Virus record (IMG/VR): IMGVR_UViG_3300045049_000313 | Span: 1 to 55,041 of that record | DNA length: 55,041 nucleotides | Strand: one strand, 5' to 3' | DNA from: a virus | Shown here: positions 12,913 through 20,832 of the stretch, in pieces | Layout: each line of letters opens with the position of its first letter | Position numbering within the stretch: the stretch's first letter is position 1 | The notes under the pieces: model-generated | What the model saw: only the letters and a program-made list of their open reading frames with translations | Told to the model about the DNA's origin: nothing | Database searches by the model: none | Position numbers and translations under genes: made by a program

Positions 12913-15458
12913 AGAACCAATTACTGATTGCAGCGTACGAGTATATCAATAATGGCATTTGTGTTATCCCAACTAATGAAAATAAAATCCCCTGCCTTAC
13001 CTCCTGGAAAAAATATCAGGACCAATTAATAACCATAGAAGAAGCGGAGGAAGGCTTTGAACTTCCCTATGCCAAAACATTATCCGTCGTTTGCGGTAAG
13101 AGTAGTAAGAACCTTGAAGTAATTGACATTGATACCAAATACGACCTTACCGGTAAACTCTTTGAAAGCTATCTGCAGGACATTACAGATAACGATCCGG
13201 ACCTGGCTACATCGTTGCTTATTATCCAAACAAAATCCGGCGGCTACCACATATACTATCATTGTGAGGTGATACAGGGCAATCAGAAATTAGCACAGCG
13301 GCCCTCTACCGAAGATGAGGTTAAACAGAACCCGGGCGATAAGATAAAAGTCCTTATTGAAACACGCGGGCAGGGCGGCTATGTAGTAGCGCCTCCGTCG
13401 AAAGGATATAAGAAACATACCGGAGACGCTATACCAACGATAACACCAGAGCAGCGGGATATATTACTTGAACTAGCCCGGTCATATAATGAAGTTATTG
13501 AACCACCGAAACGGGAATACATTGCCTCCAATGTACAGAAAGAATTTTTTACCACGCCATGGGATGATTATAATAACCGGGGCGATATTATCGGCCTGTT
13601 GATGCAGCACGGATGGGTAAAAGTAAAAGAGAACGCTATACGATCATATTTCCGGCGCCCGGGCAAAAGCAAAGGCATCAGCGCTGATTATCATCATCAG
13701 TTACGGTTATTCAAGGCATTCACCACTAGCAGTGAATTTGAGGTTGGGCATGCTTATACGCATTACGGTGTATTTAAAATACTGGAATGTAAAGGTGATA
13801 GCAGTGCAGCAGCGAAAAAATTATTAGCAAAAGGATATGGCGAAAAGCGGGTCTTCTACGGCGAAAAAGAAGAACGGAACATATTTAAAAAGAAGCGTGA
13901 AGGGCTGACCGATGAGCAACTGGTTAATTATGCGAAGATAGAGCTTAACAAAAGTGATATCGAGGCAAAGGAGATGGTTGCCAACCTGTCGAAGATCTGG
14001 GGTGAGCGGGTGTGCACTTTCTGGGATGTGAACGAAAAGAACCAGGCAGTGATCAATCGTGGCAGGTTGATAGACTTCCTGTATCAACATGGTGGCTTTG
14101 CCCTGTTCTATTACGACAAGAACAGTACAATATACCGGATAGTGCAGTGCAAAGATGGACTACTACAGGAAGCGAGCAGTGAGTACATGAAAAAATTTGT
14201 GATCGAGTTTATCGACCGGCTACCTGATACGTTCGATGGTGGTATAACACCTGATGATCTGAAAGGACTTATTCTAAAATCACATGAACAATTTTTCAGC
14301 AACGGTCTGCTTGAATTTTTACCCAGAGGCGAGTATAACGTTTTAGCTGATACTTTAGATGCTGCTTTCTTTCCTTTCAAAAATGGAGTAGTAAAAGTTA
14401 CAAAAGATAATATTCAGCTATTGAGCTATGCCGATGTAAACCGGGTTGTGTGGCGCACACAGATTATCGATTTTGAAATTAAAGTAGATCCCGATATAGC
14501 CGATAAAAAGCCCGAGTACGGGGAGTTCATCAACTGTATATCTGGTGATGATTCCGATCGATATGCTTATGCCTGCACACTCATCGGTTACCTGTCACAT
14601 AAATACAAAGACCCGGCAAAACCATATTGCGTTATCCTGGCTGAAGAAAACGACAATGAGAGTAAAGGCGGCGGTACCGGTAAAGGCATCTTCCTGACGG
14701 CCATTAGCAAGCTCGTGAACACTGAGCGTGTGGATGGTAAGAATTTCAAGCTGGATAAAAATTTCGCATTCCAGCGCGTCGGCCTTGACACTAAATTGAT
14801 TGCTATCGAGGATACCCGCAAGAATGTAGACTTTGAAGGATTCTATAGCATCATTACCGAGGGTATAACGGTCGAAAAGAAGAACAAAGACGAATTATTC
14901 ATCCCTTACAAGGATAGTCCTAAAATCGTTTTCACGACGAATTACACGATAATAAATTCAGGGGCCCATGCCCGGCGGCGCCAAAAGACTTTTGAATTTG
15001 CCGGTTTTTTCGGTGCCGACAAAACACCGGTCCAGCATTTCGGCCATAACCTGTTCGATGACTGGGATATAACCGAGTGGGGCTTGTTCTACAATTTCAT
15101 GTTCGAGTGCTGCAAAGCATATCTGCAGGTTGGCATTTTGGAAACTGGTAGCACGCTAAAGGTGCGACGTAAACATATCCGCCTGAAATACGGCGATGAG
15201 TTCATAGAGTGGTTTGATGAGTACGTAAAAGATGACGCAAAAGATTGGCGGTCGATCACTGAATTATATGAAGCCTTTCTGTCTGCGAATGGCATCGAAC
15301 GTAAATATTTCAGCCAAAAAAGATTCGTCCAGGGTGTGCACGATGCAGTTGAGATGATTCACACTGATCGTACACAGAAACCATATTTCGTGCACAAAAG
15401 GAGGGTTCGGAACCCAAATCAGCGAATTGAAATTATGGTCAGCAACGATAGTGCATGA
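12909..15458 (+). CDS. Bifunctional PrimPol-type primase and SF3 helicase
   Basis: An 849-residue replication initiator-like protein. The N-terminus (1-190) is a bifunctional primase/polymerase domain: GICVIPTNENKIPCLTSW, VVCGKSSKNLEVIDID (metal-binding Asp pair), SGGYHIYYH and GQGGYVVAPPS. The C-terminal half holds an SF3/D5-like helicase: Walker A GGGTGKGIFL (about 586-595), Walker B-like LIAIEDTRK (about 630) and a sensor region KIVFTTNYTI (about 672), then RRRQKTFEFAGFF. It should prime DNA and unwind the fork. No phage DNA polymerase is recognised in the window, so elongation probably uses the host enzyme. Its stop codon lies in a 20-bp palindrome. Confidence 0.9.
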   Translation: MKNQLLIAAYEYINNGICVIPTNENKIPCLTSWKKYQDQLITIEEAEEGFELPYAKTLSVVCGKSSKNLEVIDIDTKYDLTGKLFESYLQDITDNDPDLATSLLIIQTKSGGYHIYYHCEVIQGNQKLAQRPSTEDEVKQNPGDKIKVLIETRGQGGYVVAPPSKGYKKHTGDAIPTITPEQRDILLELARSYNEVIEPPKREYIASNVQKEFFTTPWDDYNNRGDIIGLLMQHGWVKVKENAIRSYFRRPGKSKGISADYHHQLRLFKAFTTSSEFEVGHAYTHYGVFKILECKGDSSAAAKKLLAKGYGEKRVFYGEKEERNIFKKKREGLTDEQLVNYAKIELNKSDIEAKEMVANLSKIWGERVCTFWDVNEKNQAVINRGRLIDFLYQHGGFALFYYDKNSTIYRIVQCKDGLLQEASSEYMKKFVIEFIDRLPDTFDGGITPDDLKGLILKSHEQFFSNGLLEFLPRGEYNVLADTLDAAFFPFKNGVVKVTKDNIQLLSYADVNRVVWRTQIIDFEIKVDPDIADKKPEYGEFINCISGDDSDRYAYACTLIGYLSHKYKDPAKPYCVILAEENDNESKGGGTGKGIFLTAISKLVNTERVDGKNFKLDKNFAFQRVGLDTKLIAIEDTRKNVDFEGFYSIITEGITVEKKNKDELFIPYKDSPKIVFTTNYTIINSGAHARRRQKTFEFAGFFGADKTPVQHFGHNLFDDWDITEWGLFYNFMFECCKAYLQVGILETGSTLKVRRKHIRLKYGDEFIEWFDEYVKDDAKDWRSITELYEAFLSANGIERKYFSQKRFVQGVHDAVEMIHTDRTQKPYFVHKRRVRNPNQRIEIMVSNDSA

Positions 15459-15470
15459 TATACCATGCAC
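15451..15470. promoter_or_regulatory. 20-bp palindrome at the end of the replication operon
   Basis: GTGCATGATATACCATGCAC has perfect 7-base arms around a 6-base centre and contains the primase stop codon. It is one of a cluster of GTGCA-type motifs between 15336 and 15650, including GTGCACGAT at 15337 and 15547 and its complement near 15641. No T tract follows, so it is more likely a protein-binding site than a terminator. Confidence 0.45.
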
Positions 15471-15599
15471 ACGCTCACGATATTAAAACCATATTGTGCG
15501 CGCAAAAAAAGGTGATTATTAATTAGATACTAAAGCTGTTCTCAATGTGCACGATTTTTTATATAACCGTCCCATTTTGTAAAAAAGCATAAAATATAT

Positions 15600-16760
15600 G
15601 TGTGGGGGAGCGGGTATAGGAAGGCTGGAAAAACATGCACATCGTGCACAGCTAATAAACCTCATAAAATTTTAAAAGAAACTTTTAATGTGGATAATCC
15701 CTTCAAATCACCCGCTATACTCAGCTTTTGCCCCGGAATACTTGGCATCGAAAGAGGACTTAAACGAGCTGGAGTGCATCCCCGTGTCATGGCCTACGTG
15801 GAAATCGAAGCCTTCATCATTGCAAACCTGGTTGCGGGCATGGAAGCGGGTCTATTAGATCCCGCACCTATTTGGACGGATGCTAAAACCTTCGATGCAC
15901 GCCTTTTTTGTGGAAAAATACATGGCATCATTGGCGGTTATCCATGCACACCATTCAGTTTGGCCGGAACTCGATCAGGAGAAGACCATCCCGGACACAT
16001 TTACCCGGCTATATCAAGAGCAATCGAGGCAACAAAGCCTATTTGGTGCTTCTTCGAAAATGTCGACGATCATCTGTCATTGGGATTCGATACTGTTTAC
16101 AAAGACCTACAAAGAATGGGTTATAAGGTTGAGGCAGGAATATACTCAGCGGAGGAAGTTGGCGCGCCTCATGAGAGAGAACGATTGTTCATCCTTGCGG
16201 TGGCCAACTGCTACAGCAATGGATACGGAACAGGAACCGGAAGAATTAATGAAACGAGCGGCGAGACTAAAGGAAAAACACAACGGGAAAAATGGAACAA
16301 CTTACTCCGGCAATGGATGTGGGATGTCATTGGGAACGGCGGTGAAAAATTGGGCAACTCCAACCTGTCCAAATGGCGGCAGAACGTTACCACCGGGCAC
16401 AAGCGAAACCGGGATAACGCCGAATGGAAAGAAGCGACAGGTGGATTTAAATCATCAGGTGAAAAATCTCTGGCCAACGACGGCGGCCAGAGATTGGAAA
16501 TCGGGCGAGAGCAATCAGCATGGCAAGAACTGCAGGCCGCTCAACGAGGTAGTATTACTCAGTTCCCATCCCGACCAGGAGAACATCAATACGACTGGGA
16601 AGAACCGCGCACAATTGAATCCGGCGTGGGTTGCACAATTAATGGGTACAACTTTAGAGAAGATATTCTTCGTGCCCTTGGTAATTCAGTCGTGGAGCAA
16701 ACAGCAGAGTTAGCGTTTATCGATCTTTTGAATAAGCATCTTAAAAATATCAAAGTATGA
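15600..16760 (+). CDS. DNA (cytosine-5) methyltransferase
   Basis: The open frame begins at GTG 15600 (386 codons). GTG 15690 (MDNPFKSPAILSFCPGI) is a credible alternative start, since motif I follows at once and the earlier residues look non-conserved. Motifs in order are AILSFCPGILGIERG (I), GGYPCTPFSLAG with the catalytic Cys (IV), WCFFENVDDH (VI), EVGAPHERERLFILA (VIII) and LRALGNSVVEQTAE (X). The region between VIII and X is long and Asn/Gly-rich and should contain the target-recognition part. It would methylate phage DNA against host restriction. A second, long open frame overlaps the C-terminal two-thirds; see 15880-16713. The gene heads a cluster of three methyltransferases. Confidence 0.9.
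   Translation: MWGSGYRKAGKTCTSCTANKPHKILKETFNVDNPFKSPAILSFCPGILGIERGLKRAGVHPRVMAYVEIEAFIIANLVAGMEAGLLDPAPIWTDAKTFDARLFCGKIHGIIGGYPCTPFSLAGTRSGEDHPGHIYPAISRAIEATKPIWCFFENVDDHLSLGFDTVYKDLQRMGYKVEAGIYSAEEVGAPHERERLFILAVANCYSNGYGTGTGRINETSGETKGKTQREKWNNLLRQWMWDVIGNGGEKLGNSNLSKWRQNVTTGHKRNRDNAEWKEATGGFKSSGEKSLANDGGQRLEIGREQSAWQELQAAQRGSITQFPSRPGEHQYDWEEPRTIESGVGCTINGYNFREDILRALGNSVVEQTAELAFIDLLNKHLKNIKV
15880..16713 (+). CDS. Overlapping +1-frame ORF resembling a phage methylase C-terminal protein
   Basis: This frame is shifted by +1 against the cytosine methyltransferase and is open for 277 residues. Its first third looks like a shadow of the methyltransferase frame. From about 16195 it reads RWPTATAMDTEQEPEELMKR, later KRQVDLNHQVKNLWPT, TTAARDWKSGESNQHGKN and CRPLNEVV, and ends AQLNPAWVAQLMGTT and onward. 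From memory these match a widespread phage protein with WPTPTARDxKxG...RPLNEVV...LNPxWVExLMG motifs. The same bases in the main frame encode LANDGGQRLEIG and LRALGNSVVEQTAE, typical of C5 methyltransferases. Either both frames are translated (overprinting) or one family arose from the other by frameshift. No obvious separate start signal is seen near 16195. Confidence 0.4.
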   Translation: MLKPSMHAFFVEKYMASLAVIHAHHSVWPELDQEKTIPDTFTRLYQEQSRQQSLFGASSKMSTIICHWDSILFTKTYKEWVIRLRQEYTQRRKLARLMRENDCSSLRWPTATAMDTEQEPEELMKRAARLKEKHNGKNGTTYSGNGCGMSLGTAVKNWATPTCPNGGRTLPPGTSETGITPNGKKRQVDLNHQVKNLWPTTAARDWKSGESNQHGKNCRPLNEVVLLSSHPDQENINTTGKNRAQLNPAWVAQLMGTTLEKIFFVPLVIQSWSKQQS

Positions 16761-17005
16761 TCCTAAAAGACCTTGAACCCGGCGACAAGTTCGTGCACGC
16801 GAACAGTAAGGATAAGACGCCGAAACAATTTATTGTAAAAGGCAATTGTCTTTTTAACAGCGGTCATGGTAGTTCGACGCGGTTATGTATTGAGCTTAAA
16901 ACGGGGGCGATAGTGGGTAAGTCCTGCCGGCTGGAAGTGGTTAAGGTTGGCGAAAGCATTCATAAGCAAACATTTTTGGATAAAGTGAAAACTACGAAAC
17001 CATGA
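16757..17005 (+). CDS. Hypothetical protein, 82 residues
   Basis: Starts in an ATGA overlap with the methyltransferase stop. MILKDLEPGDKFVHANSKDK resembles small beta-barrel proteins that begin kl.dLkpGdkF, a pattern common in phage accessory proteins. It is basic and compact, with VVKVGESIHKQTFLDKV at the end. It is coupled to the next gene by four bases. The function is unknown. Confidence 0.55.
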   Translation: MILKDLEPGDKFVHANSKDKTPKQFIVKGNCLFNSGHGSSTRLCIELKTGAIVGKSCRLEVVKVGESIHKQTFLDKVKTTKP

Positions 17006-17292
17006 ATACAAAAAAGACCATCCTGACCAAAGAGCAGGAGAAATTTATAGATGAAAACTGGCAACAATATACCCATGAATCTATCGCTGTAGGGATAGGA
17101 GTAAGTGTTACGAAAGTCTCTAATTACTGCGCTGAAAAAGGATACAAGAAAATAAGAAAGCAGATGGTAAGAATCGAAAAGAAGATCGTTAACCATGGTC
17201 CCGAAAAGAAACATATCAAGCGTCCACCTGCAGTCTACAGCAACCGTTCCCATGAGGAAGTATTGAATTACTACGAAAATCTAATAGTGTAA
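17002..17292 (+). CDS. Small HTH-like protein
   Basis: A 96-residue basic protein. KEQEKFIDENWQQYTHESIA followed by VGIGVSVTKVSNYCAEKGYK fits a helix-turn-helix of the kind that recognises targets in recombinases or Myb-like phage proteins: helix, turn at G-V-S, recognition helix. The C-terminal half is lysine-rich. It ends one base before the adenine methyltransferase gene and probably belongs to the same transcript. DNA binding is inferred. Confidence 0.6.
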   Translation: MNTKKTILTKEQEKFIDENWQQYTHESIAVGIGVSVTKVSNYCAEKGYKKIRKQMVRIEKKIVNHGPEKKHIKRPPAVYSNRSHEEVLNYYENLIV

Positions 17293-18144
17293 ATGTCCCG
17301 TCAACCAAAAATAAAAAGGCCTGTGCTCAGATATCATGGCGGTAAATTTTTACTTGCGAAATGGATTATTTCACATTTTCCAAAGCATCGTACTTATGTT
17401 GAATGTTTTGGAGGAGGCGGTTCGGTTCTTATGCAGAAGCCAAGATCATACGCCGAAATATACAACGATAAATGGGATACAGTTGTGAATGTTTTTGAAG
17501 TCTTGAGAAATCCTATTACCGCAAAAGAACTTGAACGGATAATTAGACTGACGCCATTTTCAAGAACCGAATTTAATAAATGTGGAGAAATCGAATTAGC
17601 GAAAGTCACAGATCCAATTGAGAAAGCACGTCGCACTATACTGAGATCATTTGCGGGATTCGGAAGTGCTTCGACAAATGCAAAATATTCGACAGGCTTT
17701 CGAGCTAATTCAAACAGGTCAGGAACAACGCCGGCGCACGATTGGGTAAACTATTCGGATAACATTACATCTTTTGTGGAAAGATTGAAAGGTGTCGTAA
17801 TCGAGAATAAAGACTACCGAGATGTAATTGCTCAGCACGACAGCTCTGAAACCCTGATTTACTTAGACCCGCCTTACGTCCATAGCACGAGAAACATGTT
17901 AAGAGGAAATGCAACTTATGCCTGGGAAATGACTGATCAAGATCACATTGAAATGGCTGAAATATTAAGTAAAGTAAAAGGCATGGCGATCATTTCGGGG
18001 TATGACTGCGAGCTGTATAAATCACTTTTCTCCGACTGGTTAAAAATTCAAAGGAAAACCTTTGGCGATGGCGCCGTAGAAAGAACAGAGTGTCTATGGC
18101 TGAACGACAGAGCAGGTAAAAATTTAAACAGACAATTATTTTAA
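17293..18144 (+). CDS. dam: DNA N6-adenine methyltransferase, D12/Dam class
   Basis: A 283-residue class D12 (Dam-type) methyltransferase. LRYHGGKFLLAKWIISHFP (about 12-30) and YVECFGGGGSVLMQKP (about 34-49) form the SAM-binding motifs, and TLIYLDPPYVHS (about 188-199) carries the catalytic DPPY. KVKGMAIISGYDCELYKSLF and EGWL-like ERTECLWLN close the fold. It methylates adenine in a short site, usually GATC-like for this class, though the specificity cannot be read from sequence. It is the second methyltransferase of the cluster and should help hide phage DNA from restriction. Length is normal. Confidence 0.92.
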   Translation: MSRQPKIKRPVLRYHGGKFLLAKWIISHFPKHRTYVECFGGGGSVLMQKPRSYAEIYNDKWDTVVNVFEVLRNPITAKELERIIRLTPFSRTEFNKCGEIELAKVTDPIEKARRTILRSFAGFGSASTNAKYSTGFRANSNRSGTTPAHDWVNYSDNITSFVERLKGVVIENKDYRDVIAQHDSSETLIYLDPPYVHSTRNMLRGNATYAWEMTDQDHIEMAEILSKVKGMAIISGYDCELYKSLFSDWLKIQRKTFGDGAVERTECLWLNDRAGKNLNRQLF

Positions 18145-18160
18145 ACGAAAATCTGGAAGT

Positions 18161-18640
18161 ATGATACGCACAAAGGCGATGATAAAAGCAAGGCCCGTTA
18201 CCCAGAAAGATAAATGGGAAACGCCCGATCGTATTTATGCCCCTCTTAACAAAGAGTTCAATTTCACATTAGATCCCTGCTGTGAACCCGAAACCGCTAA
18301 ATGTCCAAAGTATTATACGCTTGAAGATGATGGCCTTTCAAAAGACTGGCAGGGCGAAATAGTTTTCTGCAATCCACCTTATTCAAACGGAAATATTGAT
18401 CTATGGATGGAAAAATGCTATACAGAATCATTGAAGCCAAACACAACAGTTGTAGCCCTTGTAGCGGTATCTACATCAGCTAATTGGTGGCATAATTGGG
18501 TAATTAATAAATGTCAGATAAGATTCATTGAGCGCCGTGTCAAGTTTGTAGGCGCGCCTTATGATGCAACGTTTAGCAGTGCAATACTTGTTTTTGGCCG
18601 CAGGGGAATCACATCATTCAAACAAAATAAAAACTCATGA
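18161..18640 (+). CDS. Phage-type DNA N-6-adenine methyltransferase
   Basis: A 159-residue enzyme of the small phage Dam family (PF05869 type). The family hallmarks are clear: KDKWETPDRIYAPLNKEFNF, TLDPCCEPETAKCPKYYT, a GLSKDWQGEIVFCNPPYSNG segment holding the catalytic NPPY (about 73-76), and a C-terminal strand ATFSSAILVFG. ATG 18161 gives MIRTKAMIKARP; ATG 18179 (MIKARPVTQKDKWE) may be the true start. The family methylates adenines broadly and protects temperate phages. It overlaps the next small membrane gene by four bases. Confidence 0.92.
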   Translation: MIRTKAMIKARPVTQKDKWETPDRIYAPLNKEFNFTLDPCCEPETAKCPKYYTLEDDGLSKDWQGEIVFCNPPYSNGNIDLWMEKCYTESLKPNTTVVALVAVSTSANWWHNWVINKCQIRFIERRVKFVGAPYDATFSSAILVFGRRGITSFKQNKNS

Positions 18641-18879
18641 TAAAAACCATCTTGTTCTTCCTTGCCATCGCTTTTATGCTGGCATACTTGGCAGGAACGA
18701 AAATAAGTCTTAAGCCCTTCAGCATAAAATTCACTGAGCCTGCACTCGCTATAGGGGTTATACTGATCTGCATAGGGCTTTTTTTCTGCTTCTATAGCTT
18801 TTATTCAGCAGGCTATGATCATGGACAAGGTGAAGTAGTAAACAATATTACAGGGCCGGTTAAAATTGTTAAGCCATGA
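18637..18879 (+). CDS. Small two-helix membrane protein
   Basis: An 80-residue protein with two hydrophobic helices, TILFFLAIAFMLAYLAG (about 3-19) and LAIGVILICIGLFFCFYSFY (about 34-53), separated by a polar turn. The C-terminus (DHGQGEVVNNITGPVKIVKP) is soluble. It is coupled on both sides (ATGA overlaps) to the adenine methyltransferase and the HD-domain gene. No family recognised. Confidence 0.6.
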   Translation: MIKTILFFLAIAFMLAYLAGTKISLKPFSIKFTEPALAIGVILICIGLFFCFYSFYSAGYDHGQGEVVNNITGPVKIVKP

Positions 18880-19445
18880 AAGTAGGTACTAAATCAGTTT
18901 TATTCGGGGCTCATTGCTTTTTCCTTCATCCGTGGTTTGTAGCATACGCATGGTGGAAATTATACGGTTTCCCTCTTGATCCTCGCCTTTGGTTTGCTTT
19001 CTTCCTACATGATATTGGCTACATAGGGAAACCGAACATGGACGGTGAAGAAGGTGAATCGCATCCATATCGCGGCGCCTTCATTATGGGTGCATTATTC
19101 GGCAAAAAGTGGTTTGATTTCACACTTTACCATTCACGTTTCTTATCAAAGAAAGCATGTGCACAATATTCTCGCCTGTGTGTTGCTGACAAGCTTGCTA
19201 TTGTATTAACACCCGCATGGCTGTACTTGCCTATGGTCAAAGCAACGGGCGAAATAAAAGAATACATGAAGGATGCGGAGCGCAATAGCAACGGGGAGCT
19301 AAAGGTACAAGGATCTGAATTGATTTGGTATAATGGCGTTCGTGATTATGTACGTCGATGGGTTGATGAACACAAGGATATCAAAGAAGATACGTGGACG
19401 ACTGCAAACCGTTCCGCTCTAAACGAAAACGGAGTTTGGAAATAA
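18876..19445 (+). CDS. HD-domain phosphohydrolase-like protein
   Basis: A 189-residue protein with the signature of the HD superfamily: His13/His18 near the N-terminus (GAHCFFLHPW), the doublet His45-Asp46 in FFLHDIGYIG, His63 and His86 (LYHSRF), and the closing Asp105 in CVADKLAIV. That gives a full H...HD...D metal site. HD enzymes hydrolyse nucleotides, nucleotide second messengers or phosphoesters. The substrate here is unknown. In a phage, removal of a defence signal or pool control are possibilities, neither shown. It is the last gene of the methyltransferase operon, which makes an anti-defence role worth testing. Confidence 0.75.
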   Translation: MKVGTKSVLFGAHCFFLHPWFVAYAWWKLYGFPLDPRLWFAFFLHDIGYIGKPNMDGEEGESHPYRGAFIMGALFGKKWFDFTLYHSRFLSKKACAQYSRLCVADKLAIVLTPAWLYLPMVKATGEIKEYMKDAERNSNGELKVQGSELIWYNGVRDYVRRWVDEHKDIKEDTWTTANRSALNENGVWK

Positions 19446-19481
19446 CCGGCAAACCTGATTTAAAATATTAAAAGCAATAGA

Positions 19482-20036
19482 ATGAACCTCAAAGATTACT
19501 TGCATTATTATCTCTACGGCAAAATATATGAAGTCGGAGTATCGGTTTGTCAATTATTGGCAATTGGAACCGTATATTATACTATTAAGACGCGCCAAGG
19601 GACTGAATTAACATTGTCAGATAGGGCAAACGTAAAATTGGTACTTCGTAAGTTGGATGATCTGACCGAAGATGAAATTCGAAAGGTAGCTGTACTCGCC
19701 TTCGGAGATGAAGATTTTATTATTACTTACAAAGGAATGGGCTATGATATTGATGGGCATATCATACACGATTCTGTAAAATGCTTCCGGATTGAAACCT
19801 ATTGCGAGCACCCGCATGTGAAAGATTGGCTTCCAGCCGCATTACTTCAGATTGATATTGAAGATAAAGATATGCCAATTACCATTGGAAGATTCAGCGA
19901 TAATGGTAAATATCTTGCAGATGATTTAATCGCAAAGCCTTTCGAACTGACGCATTATTTACTATCCCGCGGCTTCGATCTGTTCGGCCTTATTGGCTCC
20001 GGTCTTGCAATTGATGCAAAAACGTTAACCCCATAA
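19482..20036 (+). CDS. Conserved Bacteroidetes phage protein, 184 residues
   Basis: Begins MNLKDYLHYYLYGKIYEVGV, a start pattern I associate with a recurrent but uncharacterised family in Bacteroidetes phages and prophages. These proteins open with a short helix and a beta-rich part (TLSDRANVKLVLRKLDDLTE), then a variable domain, and close with SRGFDLFGLIGSGLAIDAK. The latter phrase (hYLLsRGFDLFGLI..GLAid) is the most conserved-looking part. No catalytic residues stand out. It starts 36 bases after the HD gene. Confidence 0.7.
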   Translation: MNLKDYLHYYLYGKIYEVGVSVCQLLAIGTVYYTIKTRQGTELTLSDRANVKLVLRKLDDLTEDEIRKVAVLAFGDEDFIITYKGMGYDIDGHIIHDSVKCFRIETYCEHPHVKDWLPAALLQIDIEDKDMPITIGRFSDNGKYLADDLIAKPFELTHYLLSRGFDLFGLIGSGLAIDAKTLTP

Positions 20037-20039
20037 TCC

Positions 20040-20294
20040 ATGTACATCAACCGCGAATCTCTCACAGTCGATTTTAATGCTGGTTTAAGTAAATCACAGC
20101 TGGCAAAGAAGCATGGATGCAGCATACCAACCATAAGAAAAAGATTGATTGAATATGGTTTGCATACACCGCGGAAGTACAAGAAGCATCCAGATAGAAA
20201 GAACAAACCTTCCGCAAAGCAAATAGCAGAATGGAAAGAGAAAGCGGAGAAGTGGGATGCGTACGTAAAAGCCAATAACCTGGTAAATCAATAA
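20040..20294 (+). CDS. Small HTH protein of resolvase-like type
   Basis: An 84-residue basic protein. LTVDFNAGLSKSQLAKKHGC, continuing SIPTIRKRLIEYGL, is a Hin/resolvase-type helix-turn-helix: helix, GxSxxxLAKxxG turn, then the recognition helix TIRKRL. The C-terminal part is lysine-rich and ends in an aromatic amphipathic helix (EWKEKAEKWDAYVKANN). It may regulate adjacent accessory genes. No catalytic recombinase domain is present. Confidence 0.65.
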   Translation: MYINRESLTVDFNAGLSKSQLAKKHGCSIPTIRKRLIEYGLHTPRKYKKHPDRKNKPSAKQIAEWKEKAEKWDAYVKANNLVNQ

Positions 20295-20295
20295 C

Positions 20296-20562
20296 ATGAA
20301 GACATATAAAGACCAAAGCCTGATTGGATGGTACAGTTCGACGCAGCAAAATAACCCGTCCCTCGAACAAATACAGACAGGCGCATTACAACGTATTGCC
20401 GACGCCACTGAGTTAGTGGCTAAGAATTACAACCAGCTGCAATCAGATATGGAGTGGTACAAAGGGCTGTACGAGCAAGAACGCGAATCAAACAGACGCA
20501 TGGTCCGGCGTATTGCTGCGCTCCAGGGAGTAATTACCAAAATGAAAAAGAAATACAAATGA
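20296..20562 (+). CDS. Coiled-coil hypothetical protein, 88 residues
   Basis: After a polar N-terminus, residues 30-88 form a continuous charged helix (ALQRIADATELVAKNYNQL, then LYEQERESNRRMVRRIAALQ and KMKKKYK) with heptad spacing, so a coiled coil is likely. It is coupled to the next gene by ATGA. Function unknown; a structural or scaffolding role within a small complex is possible. Confidence 0.55.
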   Translation: MKTYKDQSLIGWYSSTQQNNPSLEQIQTGALQRIADATELVAKNYNQLQSDMEWYKGLYEQERESNRRMVRRIAALQGVITKMKKKYK

Positions 20563-20831
20563 CACATCTCATAAAAAAGGAGGGCAATACAATGATCTAT
20601 AAAGCTATAAGTATAAACAACTGTGATTCTTCGCCTGCGCCAAAAGAATATTGGGATATACCTGAAATCAAAAAAGCGCGACCGCAAGCTGCAGTCGAAA
20701 CAAGTCTGCAACAACTCTCAGGATATCCTAACTCGGTAGTTCTTGTTCAATGGATGGGCGCAAAGAACGGGTTTTGGTATCCGGCATCGGAAGTTTTCAG
20801 AATTACAAAAATAAAAGGGGAGGGGAGATAA
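20559..20831 (+). CDS. Hypothetical protein, 90 residues
   Basis: The start at ATG 20559 overlaps the preceding stop; ATG 20592 (MIYKAISINNC) is an alternative preceded by an AAGGAGGG-like sequence, a rare near-perfect Shine-Dalgarno in this genome. The body holds AAVETSLQQLSGYPNSVVLVQW and KNGFWYPASEVFRITK, an alpha/beta pattern. No family recognised. Confidence 0.5.
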   Translation: MTHLIKKEGNTMIYKAISINNCDSSPAPKEYWDIPEIKKARPQAAVETSLQQLSGYPNSVVLVQWMGAKNGFWYPASEVFRITKIKGEGR

Positions 20832-20832
20832 A

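Noticed and set aside
15598-15675. A 25-codon ATG frame at the methyltransferase start
   Set aside because: Too short to support; it may be a leader peptide, but nothing besides the ATG argues for it.
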